Notes: generated by a model from the sequence alone, not told the origin. DNA of 64,000 nucleotides from Pseudocolwellia sp049933045 (GCF_049933045.1 NZ_CP187926.1:3038001-3102000); one strand, 5' to 3'. Shown: positions 1 to 9,134, counted from the first letter of the stretch. Numbers and translations: made by a program.

Positions 1-1592
1 TCATCAGCCACCACAGCAAATCCTCTCCCTTGCTCCCCTGCTCTTGCCGCTTCAATCGCCGCATTTAACGCTAATAAGTTAGTTTGTTCAGCTACAGATT
101 TGATCACATCAACAATATTAGTAATGTTTAAACTACTTTCATGCAAGCTGGTTATTTTGACTGATAAGTCTGAAATGTCTTCTGCTAGAGCTTCAATAGA
201 TCGATAAGATATTTTAACGATATCTAATCCTGCGTTGGCTCCTTTATCAGCGTCTTTTGCTGCATCGACCGCACTTTTAGTATTCATAGCCACTTCTTTT
301 ACGGTGACTGATAATTCTTCAATTGATGTTGCGACTAAAGCAATTTCTGCTTGTTGCTCTTCAATATTTTTAAAGCTGTATTCACATGTTTGTGCAGTTT
401 CTTCAGCCTCTGATGCTAAAGAAATACTTGAGCCAGAAATCTCAGATAAGGTATTTGAAAACTTTTCTAGAGTTAAATTCAACACATTAGAAATAGTGCC
501 TAATTCACTTTTATCGTTATATTGAGCTCTAACGGTTAAATCGTTTTCTTCTCTTACTTTGCCTAACACGCTAAGTAAATCTTTAATGCGATTATTCAAA
601 TCATTGATAACAGCTAAACTAATCAAAATAACCAACAAGCTTATAATGAGAACACTCACAATAGATAAAATTAACGACTGATTCGCATCACTTCTAATTT
701 CATGTGTTAACGCTATTAAAGATGTACCTAATGTATTTTCAACTTCTTTTAGTTGTTTGATTCTGCCTGTTGCTTGCTCAAACCAATAACTTTCATCAAT
801 ACCAAACTCACCCTCTGCCGACTTTTTAATAACAACTTGCCTAAGTCGTTCAACTTCAATAGCTGCGGGCTTTTGCATTGCTTGCGAATAAAACTGAGTA
901 TTTTCAGTTGTTGATAAATCTTTAAAGTTTTGGAAGTAAGTATTTTGTTCTGAGATAAGATTAATGGTACGAACCAATAATGGAGAAGATATGCTATCGA
1001 TAGAAAACACATTACTTAAAACCGCTCGCTCGATTCCAGCTCTTTCTTTACCTTGTAAGAAGTTATAATAGGCGATCATTTCTTTGGTTATGTTAGCTTC
1101 GGTACTCAACAAACTAATAACTTTAGACACGCTTAATAGCTTTGCATTAAGGCTTGTGTAATATGAAAGTGCTGCGTTTAATGACACTGTTTTAGCATCA
1201 ATACTTCTTCTAATAGTACTTAACTGGTTTAATTGCTTATTTATACTGTTATGTAGTTCAACGATAACTTTTGTAGTTTCATCGTTTTTTTGCCAAAAGC
1301 TTTGCTGCTTATCTTGTTCACTATTGGTCAGCTTTCTTTGTGCTGCCAACTGAGTTTTAAATGACTTGCCATTAGAACCAATAAAGCCCGCAGTTAATCC
1401 TCGTTCTTTTTGTAATTCATGTACTAGGCTACTATAAACTACCGACAGTTCAGTAAGTTGTGTCAGTTTTTCCATCTCATTTTTAAGCGTAAAATAATTA
1501 TTAACAGAAACAACACTCATCCATAAAAAACTGATTAACGGAAGTAATAATAAAAAACATATTTTTCTTTTAAATGAAAGATTTGTAAACAT
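1..1592 (-). CDS. Methyl-accepting chemotaxis protein with NIT sensor domain (3' end outside window)
   Basis: Chemoreceptor that senses an external ligand and controls the CheA kinase. The frame opens with ATG at 1592 and runs off the window start with no stop, so about 530 residues are visible. A membrane segment lies near residues 10-30. The periplasmic part contains a block starting RGLTAGFIGS, typical of the NIT (nitrate/nitrite-sensing) family. A second membrane segment near residues 310-330 is followed by a HAMP-like region and the signalling coiled coil, ending in the receptor hallmark AARAGEQGRGFAVVAD at the window edge. It is transcribed away from the cobalamin operon. The ligand cannot be told from sequence; nitrate or nitrite is only a family-based guess. 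Confidence 0.93.
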   Translation of the reverse strand, partial: MFTNLSFKRKICFLLLLPLISFLWMSVVSVNNYFTLKNEMEKLTQLTELSVVYSSLVHELQKERGLTAGFIGSNGKSFKTQLAAQRKLTNSEQDKQQSFWQKNDETTKVIVELHNSINKQLNQLSTIRRSIDAKTVSLNAALSYYTSLNAKLLSVSKVISLLSTEANITKEMIAYYNFLQGKERAGIERAVLSNVFSIDSISSPLLVRTINLISEQNTYFQNFKDLSTTENTQFYSQAMQKPAAIEVERLRQVVIKKSAEGEFGIDESYWFEQATGRIKQLKEVENTLGTSLIALTHEIRSDANQSLILSIVSVLIISLLVILISLAVINDLNNRIKDLLSVLGKVREENDLTVRAQYNDKSELGTISNVLNLTLEKFSNTLSEISGSSISLASEAEETAQTCEYSFKNIEEQQAEIALVATSIEELSVTVKEVAMNTKSAVDAAKDADKGANAGLDIVKISYRSIEALAEDISDLSVKITSLHESSLNITNIVDVIKSVAEQTNLLALNAAIEAARAGEQGRGFAVVAD

Positions 1593-1776
1593 AATGTAAA
1601 TATCAATCCTAGATAATTTAAGCTATCTAATAGAATAGCTTTAAATTCAAATAAAGCAACAAATAGGCGTTATCCGCTGATGGAATAACCATTTATATCA
1701 AAAACTTACAAAACCTTCGTTAAAAGCTTTATCCTTTATTTAATTAGCCAGTATTTATGGTAATATTTACCTACTT

Positions 1777-1946
1777 TTAAGGTGTTTTATTTGTGAATTA
1801 AGAACAATATTAATTTACGATAAACTTAAAGGGGAATATGGTGCAACATATACTTAAATATGCTTAATTCCATAACTGTTCCCGCAACTGTAATGAGAGC
1901 TTGATACGTTTTTTAGCAAGCCCTTAAGTCAGAACACCTGCCTTAA
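1777..1946 (+). promoter_or_regulatory. Cobalamin riboswitch aptamer
   Basis: An adenosylcobalamin aptamer leads the B12 operon. In order it shows the closing-stem arm TTAAGGTG (from 1777), a purine-rich GGGGAATATGGTGCAA core (1831-1846), CCCGCAACTGTAA (1881-1893), and the 3' core AGTCAGAACACCTGCC (1927-1942). CACC-tg-CCTTAA at the 3' end pairs with the first arm, the same layout as the E. coli btuB leader. The platform between 1947 and 2115 is AT-rich with no clear strong terminator, so control may be at translation of btuD. Bound cobalamin would be expected to lower expression of the transport and salvage genes. Confidence 0.9.
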
Positions 1947-2115
1947 TAGTTTTAGTAACCGTGCGGGTAACACGAAAATCTAGAACATCACTTCTGTTAT
2001 AGTCGATGCTCTTTTATTTCATCCCCTCTATGTTTCTAATAATGTATTTCTTCAGCCAAAATTCTTTATAAAATTAGGCTTTCTGTAATCTTGTGGTTTT
2101 TTAAATTAGACGTTT

Positions 2116-2928
2116 ATGTCCTCTTTTGTTTTACAAGCGAATAGCCTGACTTGGTCTGTGAATAAAAAACACATTCTTAATGATATTGATCTCAATATAA
2201 AAGTAGGCGAAACGGTTGCGATAGTTGGTCCTAATGGCGCAGGAAAAACGTCTCTACTTAAATGTCTTTATGGCGAATGTTCTAATTATTCAGGTAATAT
2301 TTATTTAAACGGTAAATCACTTAACCTTTTAAATTTAAAAGATATTGCTAAAAAAATAGCGGTTGTTAGTCAGCATTCTGAATCTGCATTCAATTTAACT
2401 GTTCTCGATATTGTATCGATGGGATTAATTCCCCATAAAGGCTTATTTGATATTAATACCAGTGCCGACCGACATAGTATTGAGCAAGCTTTAGTAAAAG
2501 TAGATTTAATAAGTAAACAACATCAGTTATTTAATACCTTATCTGGTGGCGAGCAACAACGAGTATTAATTGCCCGAGCGATTGTGCAAGCGCCAGATAT
2601 TCTGATTATGGATGAGCCAACAAATCATCTCGATATGTATTATCAACATCAAATATTAATGTTAGCTAAAACGTTAAATATTACTTTATTGATCACTATT
2701 CACGATCTTAATTTGGCTGCCCAGTATTGTGATCGAATTGTTATGTTAAATAATGGAGAATTAGTGGCCGACGATACACCTGAAGCAGTATTTACTGCCG
2801 AAAAGCTTACCGAAGTATTCAAACTTGAATGTGCTATTGATAAAAATCCTTTCACACAAAGTACTCGAATTACATTTTCAGGCATTAATAATAGTGCGAA
2901 TGATGAATCAGCTTGGTTACATTCATGA
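2116..2928 (+). CDS. btuD: Vitamin B12 ABC transporter ATP-binding protein
   Basis: ATPase subunit that powers cobalamin import across the inner membrane together with BtuC and BtuF. The 270-residue protein has a Walker A motif GPNGAGKTS near residue 38, the ABC signature LSGGEQQR near residue 143, Walker B ILIMDEPTNHLD near residue 160 and the switch His in TIHDLNLA. It is of the FecCD/BtuCD class, which also carries iron siderophores and heme. B12 is chosen because the gene follows a cobalamin riboswitch and precedes cob genes and btuF. It overlaps btuC by four bases (ATGA). Confidence 0.9.
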   Translation: MSSFVLQANSLTWSVNKKHILNDIDLNIKVGETVAIVGPNGAGKTSLLKCLYGECSNYSGNIYLNGKSLNLLNLKDIAKKIAVVSQHSESAFNLTVLDIVSMGLIPHKGLFDINTSADRHSIEQALVKVDLISKQHQLFNTLSGGEQQRVLIARAIVQAPDILIMDEPTNHLDMYYQHQILMLAKTLNITLLITIHDLNLAAQYCDRIVMLNNGELVADDTPEAVFTAEKLTEVFKLECAIDKNPFTQSTRITFSGINNSANDESAWLHS

Positions 2929-3911
2929 AAAAACTCTCCTTTAAAACCTCTTTATTACTTATTTCTGGCTTAGTTGTTTTTTCACTTATCGCTTCAATGG
3001 GATTCGGTGTTGTTGAGTTAGGTCATAAAGCGGTATGGCAATGTATTACCCAAAGTTGTGAAAAAAGTATTTATGACACGATCTTGTGGGAGATACGTTT
3101 TCCAAGAGTATTACTCGGCTTTATTGCAGGTTTTGGTTTAGCTATTGCTGGCGCGCTTATGCAAAATGTAACTCGAAACCCGCTGGCAGATCCTTACCTC
3201 TTCGGCATTGTTTCGGGTGCAGGCTTAGGAGCAACACTGACTCAATTTCTCCCCACAACGGTGCAACTGATCACTTTACCTATAGCTTCCTTTTTAGGTT
3301 CACTTTTAGCTGTAGGAATTATTCTCATTGTGCTCTACCAGAATAATTGGCGACGTATCGAGCATTTATTATTGGCTGGTGTAGCTGTATCCTTCTTATT
3401 AAGCTCTTTAACATCTTTTATTCTTTATAGTGGAGAAGCTTTTTCAACAAATCGTGTGATTTTTTGGTTAATGGGAAGCTTAGCCAGAGCAGATAGTACG
3501 GCGCTTCTATGGATTTCCCCCGTCATTATTATTGCCACAATTATTGCCATATTATTAGGTCGACAGCTTGATGCTTTATTACTCAGTGATGACAGTGCTC
3601 GGACCCTTGGCATAAAAGTTGAAAGGTTACGTATTATTACACTAGTTTTATGTGCAGCTATAACTGCAGTTATCGTGTCTTATTGCGGTGGCATTAGCTT
3701 TATAGGTTTAATGATCCCACATATGGTTAGGCCCTTTGTTGGCATTACTAGTTCAAAATTATTTATAGCCGCAGGATTAGTTGGCGGCTGTTTTTTAGTA
3801 TGGGTAGATGTTGTTGCTCGTACAGCCTTGGGTGGTCAGGAAATACCTATCGGCGTAATTACCTCAGCTATGGGAAGTTTATTCTTTTTAGCTCTATTGA
3901 GAAAAATGTAA
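2925..3911 (+). CDS. btuC: Vitamin B12 ABC transporter permease
   Basis: Membrane-spanning subunit of the FecCD/BtuC family; about ten hydrophobic helices can be counted in 328 residues. Family motifs seen are LWEIRFPRVLLGFIAGFGLA near the first cytoplasmic loop, NPLADPYLFGI, and GGISFIGLMIPHMVRPFVG in the loop that docks with the ATPase. The ATG at 2925 overlaps the btuD stop codon (ATGA) and gives a normal N-terminal Lys-Lys signal anchor; a TTG twelve bases upstream is in frame but needless. Translational coupling to btuD is likely. Confidence 0.9.
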   Translation: MKKLSFKTSLLLISGLVVFSLIASMGFGVVELGHKAVWQCITQSCEKSIYDTILWEIRFPRVLLGFIAGFGLAIAGALMQNVTRNPLADPYLFGIVSGAGLGATLTQFLPTTVQLITLPIASFLGSLLAVGIILIVLYQNNWRRIEHLLLAGVAVSFLLSSLTSFILYSGEAFSTNRVIFWLMGSLARADSTALLWISPVIIIATIIAILLGRQLDALLLSDDSARTLGIKVERLRIITLVLCAAITAVIVSYCGGISFIGLMIPHMVRPFVGITSSKLFIAAGLVGGCFLVWVDVVARTALGGQEIPIGVITSAMGSLFFLALLRKM

Positions 3912-3923
3912 GCGAGATCACAC

Positions 3924-4964
3924 ATGGAAATAAATGCACTAGACATTAAATTTGAAACGGAAATCAAAGAAAAGATTAATCAAAAAACTAAACCTATTGG
4001 ATCTTTAGGACAACTTGAAGATATAGCATTACAACTGGCTAGTATTCAAAGTAATAAAGCTGGAAAACTAGTTTCTAATATTGTTATTACTAAACCTGTC
4101 GCTGTTGTTTTTGCAGCTGAACATGGTATTAGCGAAGAAGGAATTTCAATAGCACCAAGTTCCGTTACCCGACAAATGGTGCAAAACTTTTTAGCGGGCG
4201 GAGCAGCAATTAACTGTTTTTGTGCAGTGAATAACATTGACTTAAAAGTAGTAGATGCAGGCATTGTTGAACCTATAACAGAATCATTCCCTAACTTAAT
4301 CAATATGAGATTAGGCGCGGGCACTAAAAACTTTGTAAACCAGCCAGCCATGACTAACGAACAAGTTGAGTTAGGTCTAAGTTATGGCGAGCAAGTTGTA
4401 GCTCCATTGATTGAAAACGGTACAAACTTGCTTATATTTGGCGAAATGGGTATCGGTAATACAAGTGCAGCAACAGCGATAACCTCGCGTTTAATTTTTG
4501 CTGATGTCGATTTATGTGTAGGCGTTGGCTCAGGCATTAGTGCAGAGCAATTATTTAAAAAGAAAAGCCTTATTGAAAAAGCCTTAAAACGTTTTTCCTC
4601 AAATGAGCCATTAACCGTATTAAAAGAAGTCGGAGGGTTTGAAATTGTTCAAATGACTGGAGCAATATTAGCTGCAGCAAAAGCAGGTGTAAGTATTTTA
4701 GTTGATGGTTTCATCGTAAGTAGCGCAGCGCTTTTAGCTTGTAGAATAAATGACAATGTTCGCGATTATTTGATTTTCTCTCATGAATCGAACGAGTTTG
4801 GTCACCAGCTATTACTTGCTCATTTAAGAGCAAAACCTTTATTGAATTTAGGTTTACGTTTAGGCGAAGGCACTGGCGCCGCACTCGCTTTACCTCTATT
4901 AAATGCTGCAGCGGCTTTTTACAATAACATGGCAAGTTTTGAAGATGCTGGAGTCATCATTTGA
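3924..4964 (+). CDS. cobT: Nicotinate-nucleotide--dimethylbenzimidazole phosphoribosyltransferase
   Basis: Makes alpha-ribazole phosphate, the lower ligand of cobalamin, from a benzimidazole base and nicotinate mononucleotide. The 346-residue length is normal. Family segments include KPIGSLGQLEDIA near the N terminus, the central stretch around LLIFGEMGIGNTSAA, and the C-terminal GLRLGEGTGA, whose Glu is the catalytic base of the family. It lies 12 bases after btuC, and its TGA stop overlaps the TTG start of cobS. The operon therefore joins uptake with nucleotide-loop assembly. Confidence 0.95.
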   Translation: MEINALDIKFETEIKEKINQKTKPIGSLGQLEDIALQLASIQSNKAGKLVSNIVITKPVAVVFAAEHGISEEGISIAPSSVTRQMVQNFLAGGAAINCFCAVNNIDLKVVDAGIVEPITESFPNLINMRLGAGTKNFVNQPAMTNEQVELGLSYGEQVVAPLIENGTNLLIFGEMGIGNTSAATAITSRLIFADVDLCVGVGSGISAEQLFKKKSLIEKALKRFSSNEPLTVLKEVGGFEIVQMTGAILAAAKAGVSILVDGFIVSSAALLACRINDNVRDYLIFSHESNEFGHQLLLAHLRAKPLLNLGLRLGEGTGAALALPLLNAAAAFYNNMASFEDAGVII

Positions 4965-5779
4965 CCGAACCGACACTTTCAAAAGTAAATGTATATAAAC
5001 GATATTTGAAACGACAGCTTAACCTGTTTTATTTATCGTTAACTTTTTTCACGCGCATTCCTGCGCCAAAAAGTATGTATTACAGCCCTAGCTTGCTTAA
5101 TAAGTCAGGACGCTATTTCTCTTTAGTCGGGCTGCTCATCGCTGGCATACTCAGTGTACTATTTACTGTTATTACCCCGTTGTTTCCTGCCTCGATTAGT
5201 GCCGCTTTACTCATTATTATGAGCTTGCTGATCACAGGCGCTTTTCATGAAGATGGACTTGCAGATATGGCCGATGGCATTGGCGGAGGCATGACACTAG
5301 AAAAACGCCTCACCATAATGAAAGACAGCCGCATAGGTACTTACGGTTCGGTTACACTTTTCATGGCATTAGCATTAAAGCTATTATTACTTATCGAACT
5401 TGTTGAAATAAGTATGTTAATTCCCTCGTTATTCTTAGGCTATAGCTTATCTAGAGCAGTAGCAGCCAGCTTAATATACGATCTTCCTTATGTAGCGGAT
5501 ATAGACACAAGTAAAAGTAAGCCATTAGCCAGCAAACAAACACGGTTTGAATTAACACTCTTATTTATTATTGGTGTTATTCCTGTTATCTATTTTTCCT
5601 TAACTACCCTCTTATTTATCGCGTTAACACTTTTTATCTTTAGAGCACTTTTTAAGTCTTGGTTAATAAAACGTTTGGGCGGATATACGGGTGATTGTTT
5701 AGGTGCTTGCCAGCAAATTAGTGAACTACTTATTTATCTGGTGATTATTGCGTGCTTTACTCCTTATCTTCAGGCATAA
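4961..5779 (+). CDS. cobS: Adenosylcobinamide-GDP ribazoletransferase (cobalamin synthase)
   Basis: Integral membrane enzyme that joins adenosylcobinamide-GDP to alpha-ribazole (phosphate) in the last steps of B12 assembly. The 272-residue protein has FFTRIPAP at the start of the conserved region, the acidic motif HEDGLADMADGIGGG near residue 93 that binds the metal and substrate, DSRIGTYG, and several hydrophobic helices; GGYTGDCLGA lies near the C terminus. The reading frame opens with TTG at 4961, overlapping the cobT stop; no upstream ATG exists in frame and the next ATG would remove conserved residues. Confidence 0.93.
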   Translation: MTEPTLSKVNVYKRYLKRQLNLFYLSLTFFTRIPAPKSMYYSPSLLNKSGRYFSLVGLLIAGILSVLFTVITPLFPASISAALLIIMSLLITGAFHEDGLADMADGIGGGMTLEKRLTIMKDSRIGTYGSVTLFMALALKLLLLIELVEISMLIPSLFLGYSLSRAVAASLIYDLPYVADIDTSKSKPLASKQTRFELTLLFIIGVIPVIYFSLTTLLFIALTLFIFRALFKSWLIKRLGGYTGDCLGACQQISELLIYLVIIACFTPYLQA

Positions 5780-5784
5780 ATGTG

Positions 5785-6495
5785 ATGCACTCATCAATAC
5801 AAACCACCTTATATTTATTACGTCATGGCAAGGTAAACGGGCTACCCGCTTTATATGGCCATACTGATATTGATGTAACAGATGAAATTAACAGTAAAAT
5901 CGTTAGTGAACTAAACCTGTTACAGAAGAACCTAGGCAGTAATAATATTACTCAAATAGTCAGTTCACCTCTGCAACGTTGTTTTAAAGTGGCTGAACAA
6001 TTTGCACAATTGAATAGCGTACCAATTGAGAGAGCTGATAACTTCAAAGAAATGTATTTTGGCGAGTTAGATGGCATATCTTTCGATGAAATTAGAGACT
6101 CGGAACATAGCGAGAAAAACTGGCAAAAGTTAGAAAACTTTTGGAAAGAACCTGAACAACACCCTTTACCTGAAGCAGAATTATTATTACATTTCTATCA
6201 ACGAGTTGCTCAAGCTTGGGAGCAATTATTAGAGAAGCATCAAGGCAAAAATATATTACTCGTTTGCCATGGTGGCGTTATACGTATGATATTGTCTTAT
6301 ATTCTCAACCTTGATCACACTAACAAAGCACTATTTAGCCAGCTCACCATTAAAAACAGTAGTATTACGCTAATTAAAAGTATCTCAATGCGCTCAGATA
6401 AACATTCCGACAAGCAAGTTAATGTGCATAATAATGTTATTACTATCTCGACACCTTTAACTTGTATCAGCCAAACACCTAAAGCATTCGAATAA
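5785..6495 (+). CDS. cobC: Alpha-ribazole phosphatase, histidine phosphatase family
   Basis: Phosphatase of the phosphoglycerate-mutase-like branch that removes phosphate from alpha-ribazole phosphate or cobalamin phosphate. The N-terminal LYLLRHGKVNG carries the phospho-histidine RHG motif, SSPLQRC supplies the second Arg, and LLVCHGGVIRM the second catalytic His. The ATG at 5785 lies just after the cobS stop; GTG codons at 5752 and 5782 are in frame, but 5752 would lie inside cobS and add residues before the usual start. About 236 residues, a little long at the C terminus. The role rests on operon position, since this family is broad. Confidence 0.85.
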   Translation: MHSSIQTTLYLLRHGKVNGLPALYGHTDIDVTDEINSKIVSELNLLQKNLGSNNITQIVSSPLQRCFKVAEQFAQLNSVPIERADNFKEMYFGELDGISFDEIRDSEHSEKNWQKLENFWKEPEQHPLPEAELLLHFYQRVAQAWEQLLEKHQGKNILLVCHGGVIRMILSYILNLDHTNKALFSQLTIKNSSITLIKSISMRSDKHSDKQVNVHNNVITISTPLTCISQTPKAFE

Positions 6496-6508
6496 GAGGA
6501 ATTATTGT

Positions 6509-7114
6509 ATGATTGATGATAATCAAAAAAAAGAAAATCATAAAAAGCGCCAGCAAAAAATCAAAGAAAATGTAGATAAACGTATTGCTGCAGCAACTGA
6601 AGACAAAGGCTTATTACTTGTAATAACAGGTAACGGTAAAGGTAAGTCAACCGCAGGTTTTGGTGTGGTTACACGTTCCGTCGGCCATGGTTTAAAAGCA
6701 GGTATTATTCAGTTTATTAAAGGCACATGGGAATGTGGCGAGCTTAATTTATTAAAGCAGCACGGTGTTATTCATCACACCATGAAAACAGGATTTACCT
6801 GGGAAACACAAAATAAAGAATCTGACACAACAGCAGCACAACTCGCCTGGTCTGAAGCTAAAAAACTCCTTAGTGATGAAAGCATTAACACCGTATTACT
6901 TGATGAACTTACCTACATGGTGACTTATGGTTACATTGATTTAGAAGAAGTATTAACTGTGTTAGCAAATAGACCCGCCATGCAACACGTTGTTATTACA
7001 GGAAGAGCTTGTCATAGAAAAATTATAGAAGCTGCTGATACCGTATCAGAAGTTCAATCTCTTAAACATGCTTTTGATAACGGTGTTCGTGTACAAAAAG
7101 GCATAGATTGGTAA
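6509..7114 (+). CDS. cobO: Cob(I)yrinic acid a,c-diamide adenosyltransferase
   Basis: Corrinoid adenosyltransferase of the CobO/BtuR (CobA) type, which transfers the 5'-deoxyadenosyl group of ATP to reduced cobalamin or cobinamide. The 201 residues include a basic N-terminal arm and the family P-loop GNGKGKSTAGFG near residue 42; VITGRACHRKIIEAAD near the C terminus is also family-specific. A clear ribosome site (AAGAGGAATT) precedes the ATG. It lies in the same operon, between cobC and btuF. Confidence 0.95.
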   Translation: MIDDNQKKENHKKRQQKIKENVDKRIAAATEDKGLLLVITGNGKGKSTAGFGVVTRSVGHGLKAGIIQFIKGTWECGELNLLKQHGVIHHTMKTGFTWETQNKESDTTAAQLAWSEAKKLLSDESINTVLLDELTYMVTYGYIDLEEVLTVLANRPAMQHVVITGRACHRKIIEAADTVSEVQSLKHAFDNGVRVQKGIDW

Positions 7115-7118
7115 CTTT

Positions 7119-8030
7119 ATGAGAAGATTACAACAAGCGACATTAGCCTTTTCATGCGTATTACTAACAGCATTCTCACTGTTAGTTTCGGCTAATGACG
7201 CTGAAAAAGTAGAAGTTAACGTTAACCTTAACAAAGCTTTTGAACATCAACGTATTATTACCTTAGCACCTCATATAATCGAGATGCTTTTTAATTTAGG
7301 TGTTGGCGAAAGAGTGATTGCAACAACCGATCATTCAGACTTTCCTGAAGCAGCAAACCATGTGCCTCGTATAGGTAACTATTCACGATTAAAAATAGAA
7401 AAAATACTCGCTTACGAACCTGATCTAATTATTGCTTGGCGAACAGGTAATCCGATTGATGATCTAGAAAGACTTGAAAAACTAGGTCTCAAAGTTGTGT
7501 ATTCAGACCCACGAAATTTAGACGATGTTGCAGCAGAATTACGTTCATTAGGTAAATTAACAGGCACTCAAGAACGTGCTGAAGTATTAGCTAAAAAATA
7601 TGAAACAGACCTACTAGAACTACGTAAAACTTTTGCAAATAAGAGCCCTATTTCAGTCTTTTACGAGCTTTGGTCAAATCCTTTAACCACCATAAGTAGT
7701 AACGCTTGGCCTCAGCAACACCTTAATGTTTGTGGTGCAACTAACCCATTCGTTAAAAGTATTATGGATTACCCACAAATTGGTTTAGAGCAAGTTGTTA
7801 TTGCTAAGCCACAATTAATCATTCAGCCCATGTCTGCTGGCGAACCCAATCCTAACGCCGTTAACTGGTTTCAGTGGGAAGAGATCCCTGCTTCAAAGCA
7901 TAAACAGTTGATAATGCCAAACTCAGACAAATTACATCGAATGACATCAAGATTATTAGAAGAGCTAGAAAGTTTATGCATCAGCATAGATAACTCAAGA
8001 AGCTATTACCTTGACCATAAAACTGATTAA
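7119..8030 (+). CDS. btuF: Periplasmic vitamin B12-binding protein
   Basis: Substrate-binding lipid-free partner of BtuCD. The 303-residue protein begins with a Sec signal peptide (MRRLQQATLAFSCVLLTAFSLL, cleavage after the Ala of VSA), followed by the TroA-like fold: RIITLAPHIIEMLFNLG at the start, VGNYSRLKIEKILAYEPDLII in the middle, and PNPNAVNWFQWEEIPA near the end. It starts four bases after cobO and ends the operon. An AT-rich inverted repeat follows. Confidence 0.92.
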   Translation: MRRLQQATLAFSCVLLTAFSLLVSANDAEKVEVNVNLNKAFEHQRIITLAPHIIEMLFNLGVGERVIATTDHSDFPEAANHVPRIGNYSRLKIEKILAYEPDLIIAWRTGNPIDDLERLEKLGLKVVYSDPRNLDDVAAELRSLGKLTGTQERAEVLAKKYETDLLELRKTFANKSPISVFYELWSNPLTTISSNAWPQQHLNVCGATNPFVKSIMDYPQIGLEQVVIAKPQLIIQPMSAGEPNPNAVNWFQWEEIPASKHKQLIMPNSDKLHRMTSRLLEELESLCISIDNSRSYYLDHKTD

Positions 8031-8052
8031 ACAGGTAAGTCCAAAAGATATA

Positions 8053-8098
8053 AAAGGCTTTAAAAACTAATACTCATTCGATTATTTTTAAAGCCTTT
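8053..8098 (+). terminator. Possible terminator after the B12 operon
   Basis: Two perfect 14-base arms, AAAGGCTTTAAAAA (8053-8066) and its complement (8085-8098), are separated by 18 bases, starting 23 bases after the btuF stop. The loop is long and no uridine run follows, so Rho-independent termination is plausible but not certain. Confidence 0.45.
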
Positions 8099-8247
8099 AA
8101 ATTCATGAAAGACCTTTTTCAAATGAAGAAAAACAATAATTACTCTTTTAATAAATAACATTTATTTCAACTATTTTAGGATCCTCCTCTCCTTTATTTA
8201 GAAAGCTGCTAATATTAAAAATAGTGTTTCTTTAGCTATTAGAATTT

Positions 8248-8922
8248 ATGCGTTCAACAATTGTATCTTTCATCTTATCTTTTATTCTACTTTCAGTTTC
8301 TCACTTGGTTATAGCAGAAGAGCCTAAAGCACTTCCTCCTTTAGATCCTAAGTACATGGGGATTCATGGCATGAAGTTATTCAACAAGGGGCCAAGTGTA
8401 TACGCCTCATATATGTTGGATTTAGAGCCACCTAAAAATGTGCAAATTCTCTATAAATTAAACATAGACCACCTTTCATTACTGCAATTAGTAAAAGATG
8501 CTGACTTAGTTACCATTAAACCAGAAGCTTTCAATTTACAGCGTTTAATACGTGGCGAGTCTTTTGAAGTTAAAGCAGATATCTACATGGGCCATTATAA
8601 AAAAGGTGGATTGTTAACTTTTTCAAGTATGAAAATATCATTTGATGAGCAGCTTTTTATAAAAGTATTAGATGATTTAGAAGAATCAAATAACAGACAA
8701 AAATATGACGTAGTTAAGGTTAAAAACAATCAACGAATTCTGATCCATCAAATCCAAAAGCCACCGAGTTATGAACATCTAATTTATCTGTCAGATAACA
8801 TTAACTGTATGACCAACTTTACCGCATCGTCACCTGTACCTGAAGAAAACGAGATACACTATAAGCTCACATACTGTGGTGCTATGAAGCCACTTTATTA
8901 CAATACAGAAGACTTTATGTAG
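8248..8922 (+). CDS. Secreted protein of unknown function
   Basis: I do not recognise this 224-residue protein. It starts with a clear Sec signal peptide (hydrophobic residues 5-22, cleavage near VIA-EE). The mature part has no membrane segment and carries two Cys near the C terminus (NCMTNF and TYCGAM) that could form a disulfide. A weak ribosome site precedes the ATG. It stands alone between the B12 operon and a hybrid kinase, with no close same-strand partner, so context does not suggest a role. Confidence 0.75.
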   Translation: MRSTIVSFILSFILLSVSHLVIAEEPKALPPLDPKYMGIHGMKLFNKGPSVYASYMLDLEPPKNVQILYKLNIDHLSLLQLVKDADLVTIKPEAFNLQRLIRGESFEVKADIYMGHYKKGGLLTFSSMKISFDEQLFIKVLDDLEESNNRQKYDVVKVKNNQRILIHQIQKPPSYEHLIYLSDNINCMTNFTASSPVPEENEIHYKLTYCGAMKPLYYNTEDFM

Positions 8923-8996
8923 TTTTACACTAAATAACCTGAAAGCTGGATAAGCAATTATGCCTAATATTGTTATTTAACCGTCTATCTGCGTCG

Positions 8997-9020
8997 CCTG
9001 CATGGATGCATGGATGCAGG
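8997..9020. repeat. Short palindromic repeat of the catGGATg family
   Basis: CCTGCAT and ATGCAGG border two tandem copies of GCATGGAT. The segment and its right flank (GGTACTTAG) resemble the CCTACATGGATGTAGG + TGCTTAG units inside the MITE-like element at 13.4 kb. It is therefore probably a member of a dispersed repeat family of this genome. Confidence 0.5.
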
Positions 9021-9060
9021 TACTTAGTTTTTATCGGGAATAACAAAACTGTGATTTTAT

Positions 9061-9082
9061 TACTAATAGCTAGCTATTAGTA
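9061..9082. repeat. Perfect 22-base palindrome, possible operator
   Basis: TACTAATAGCT is followed directly by its reverse complement. TTTTAT (9055-9060) and ATAAAA (9084-9089) extend the symmetry with one extra base. It has no loop and no uridine run, so a dimer-binding operator is more likely than a terminator. It lies 238 bases before the hybrid kinase start. Confidence 0.5.
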
Positions 9083-9134
9083 CATAAAACCGTCTTGTTA
9101 TACGGGCTAAATCCCAACATTAGGAGAAAAGTAA

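Noticed and set aside
1947..2115. Strong intrinsic terminator as the riboswitch platform
   Set aside because: The best candidate (GAACATC with GATGCTC near 1982-2014) has a mismatch and a long loop; not convincing.
2913..2924. Upstream TTG start for btuC
   Set aside because: The ATG at 2925 forms the usual ATGA overlap with btuD and gives a standard N terminus.
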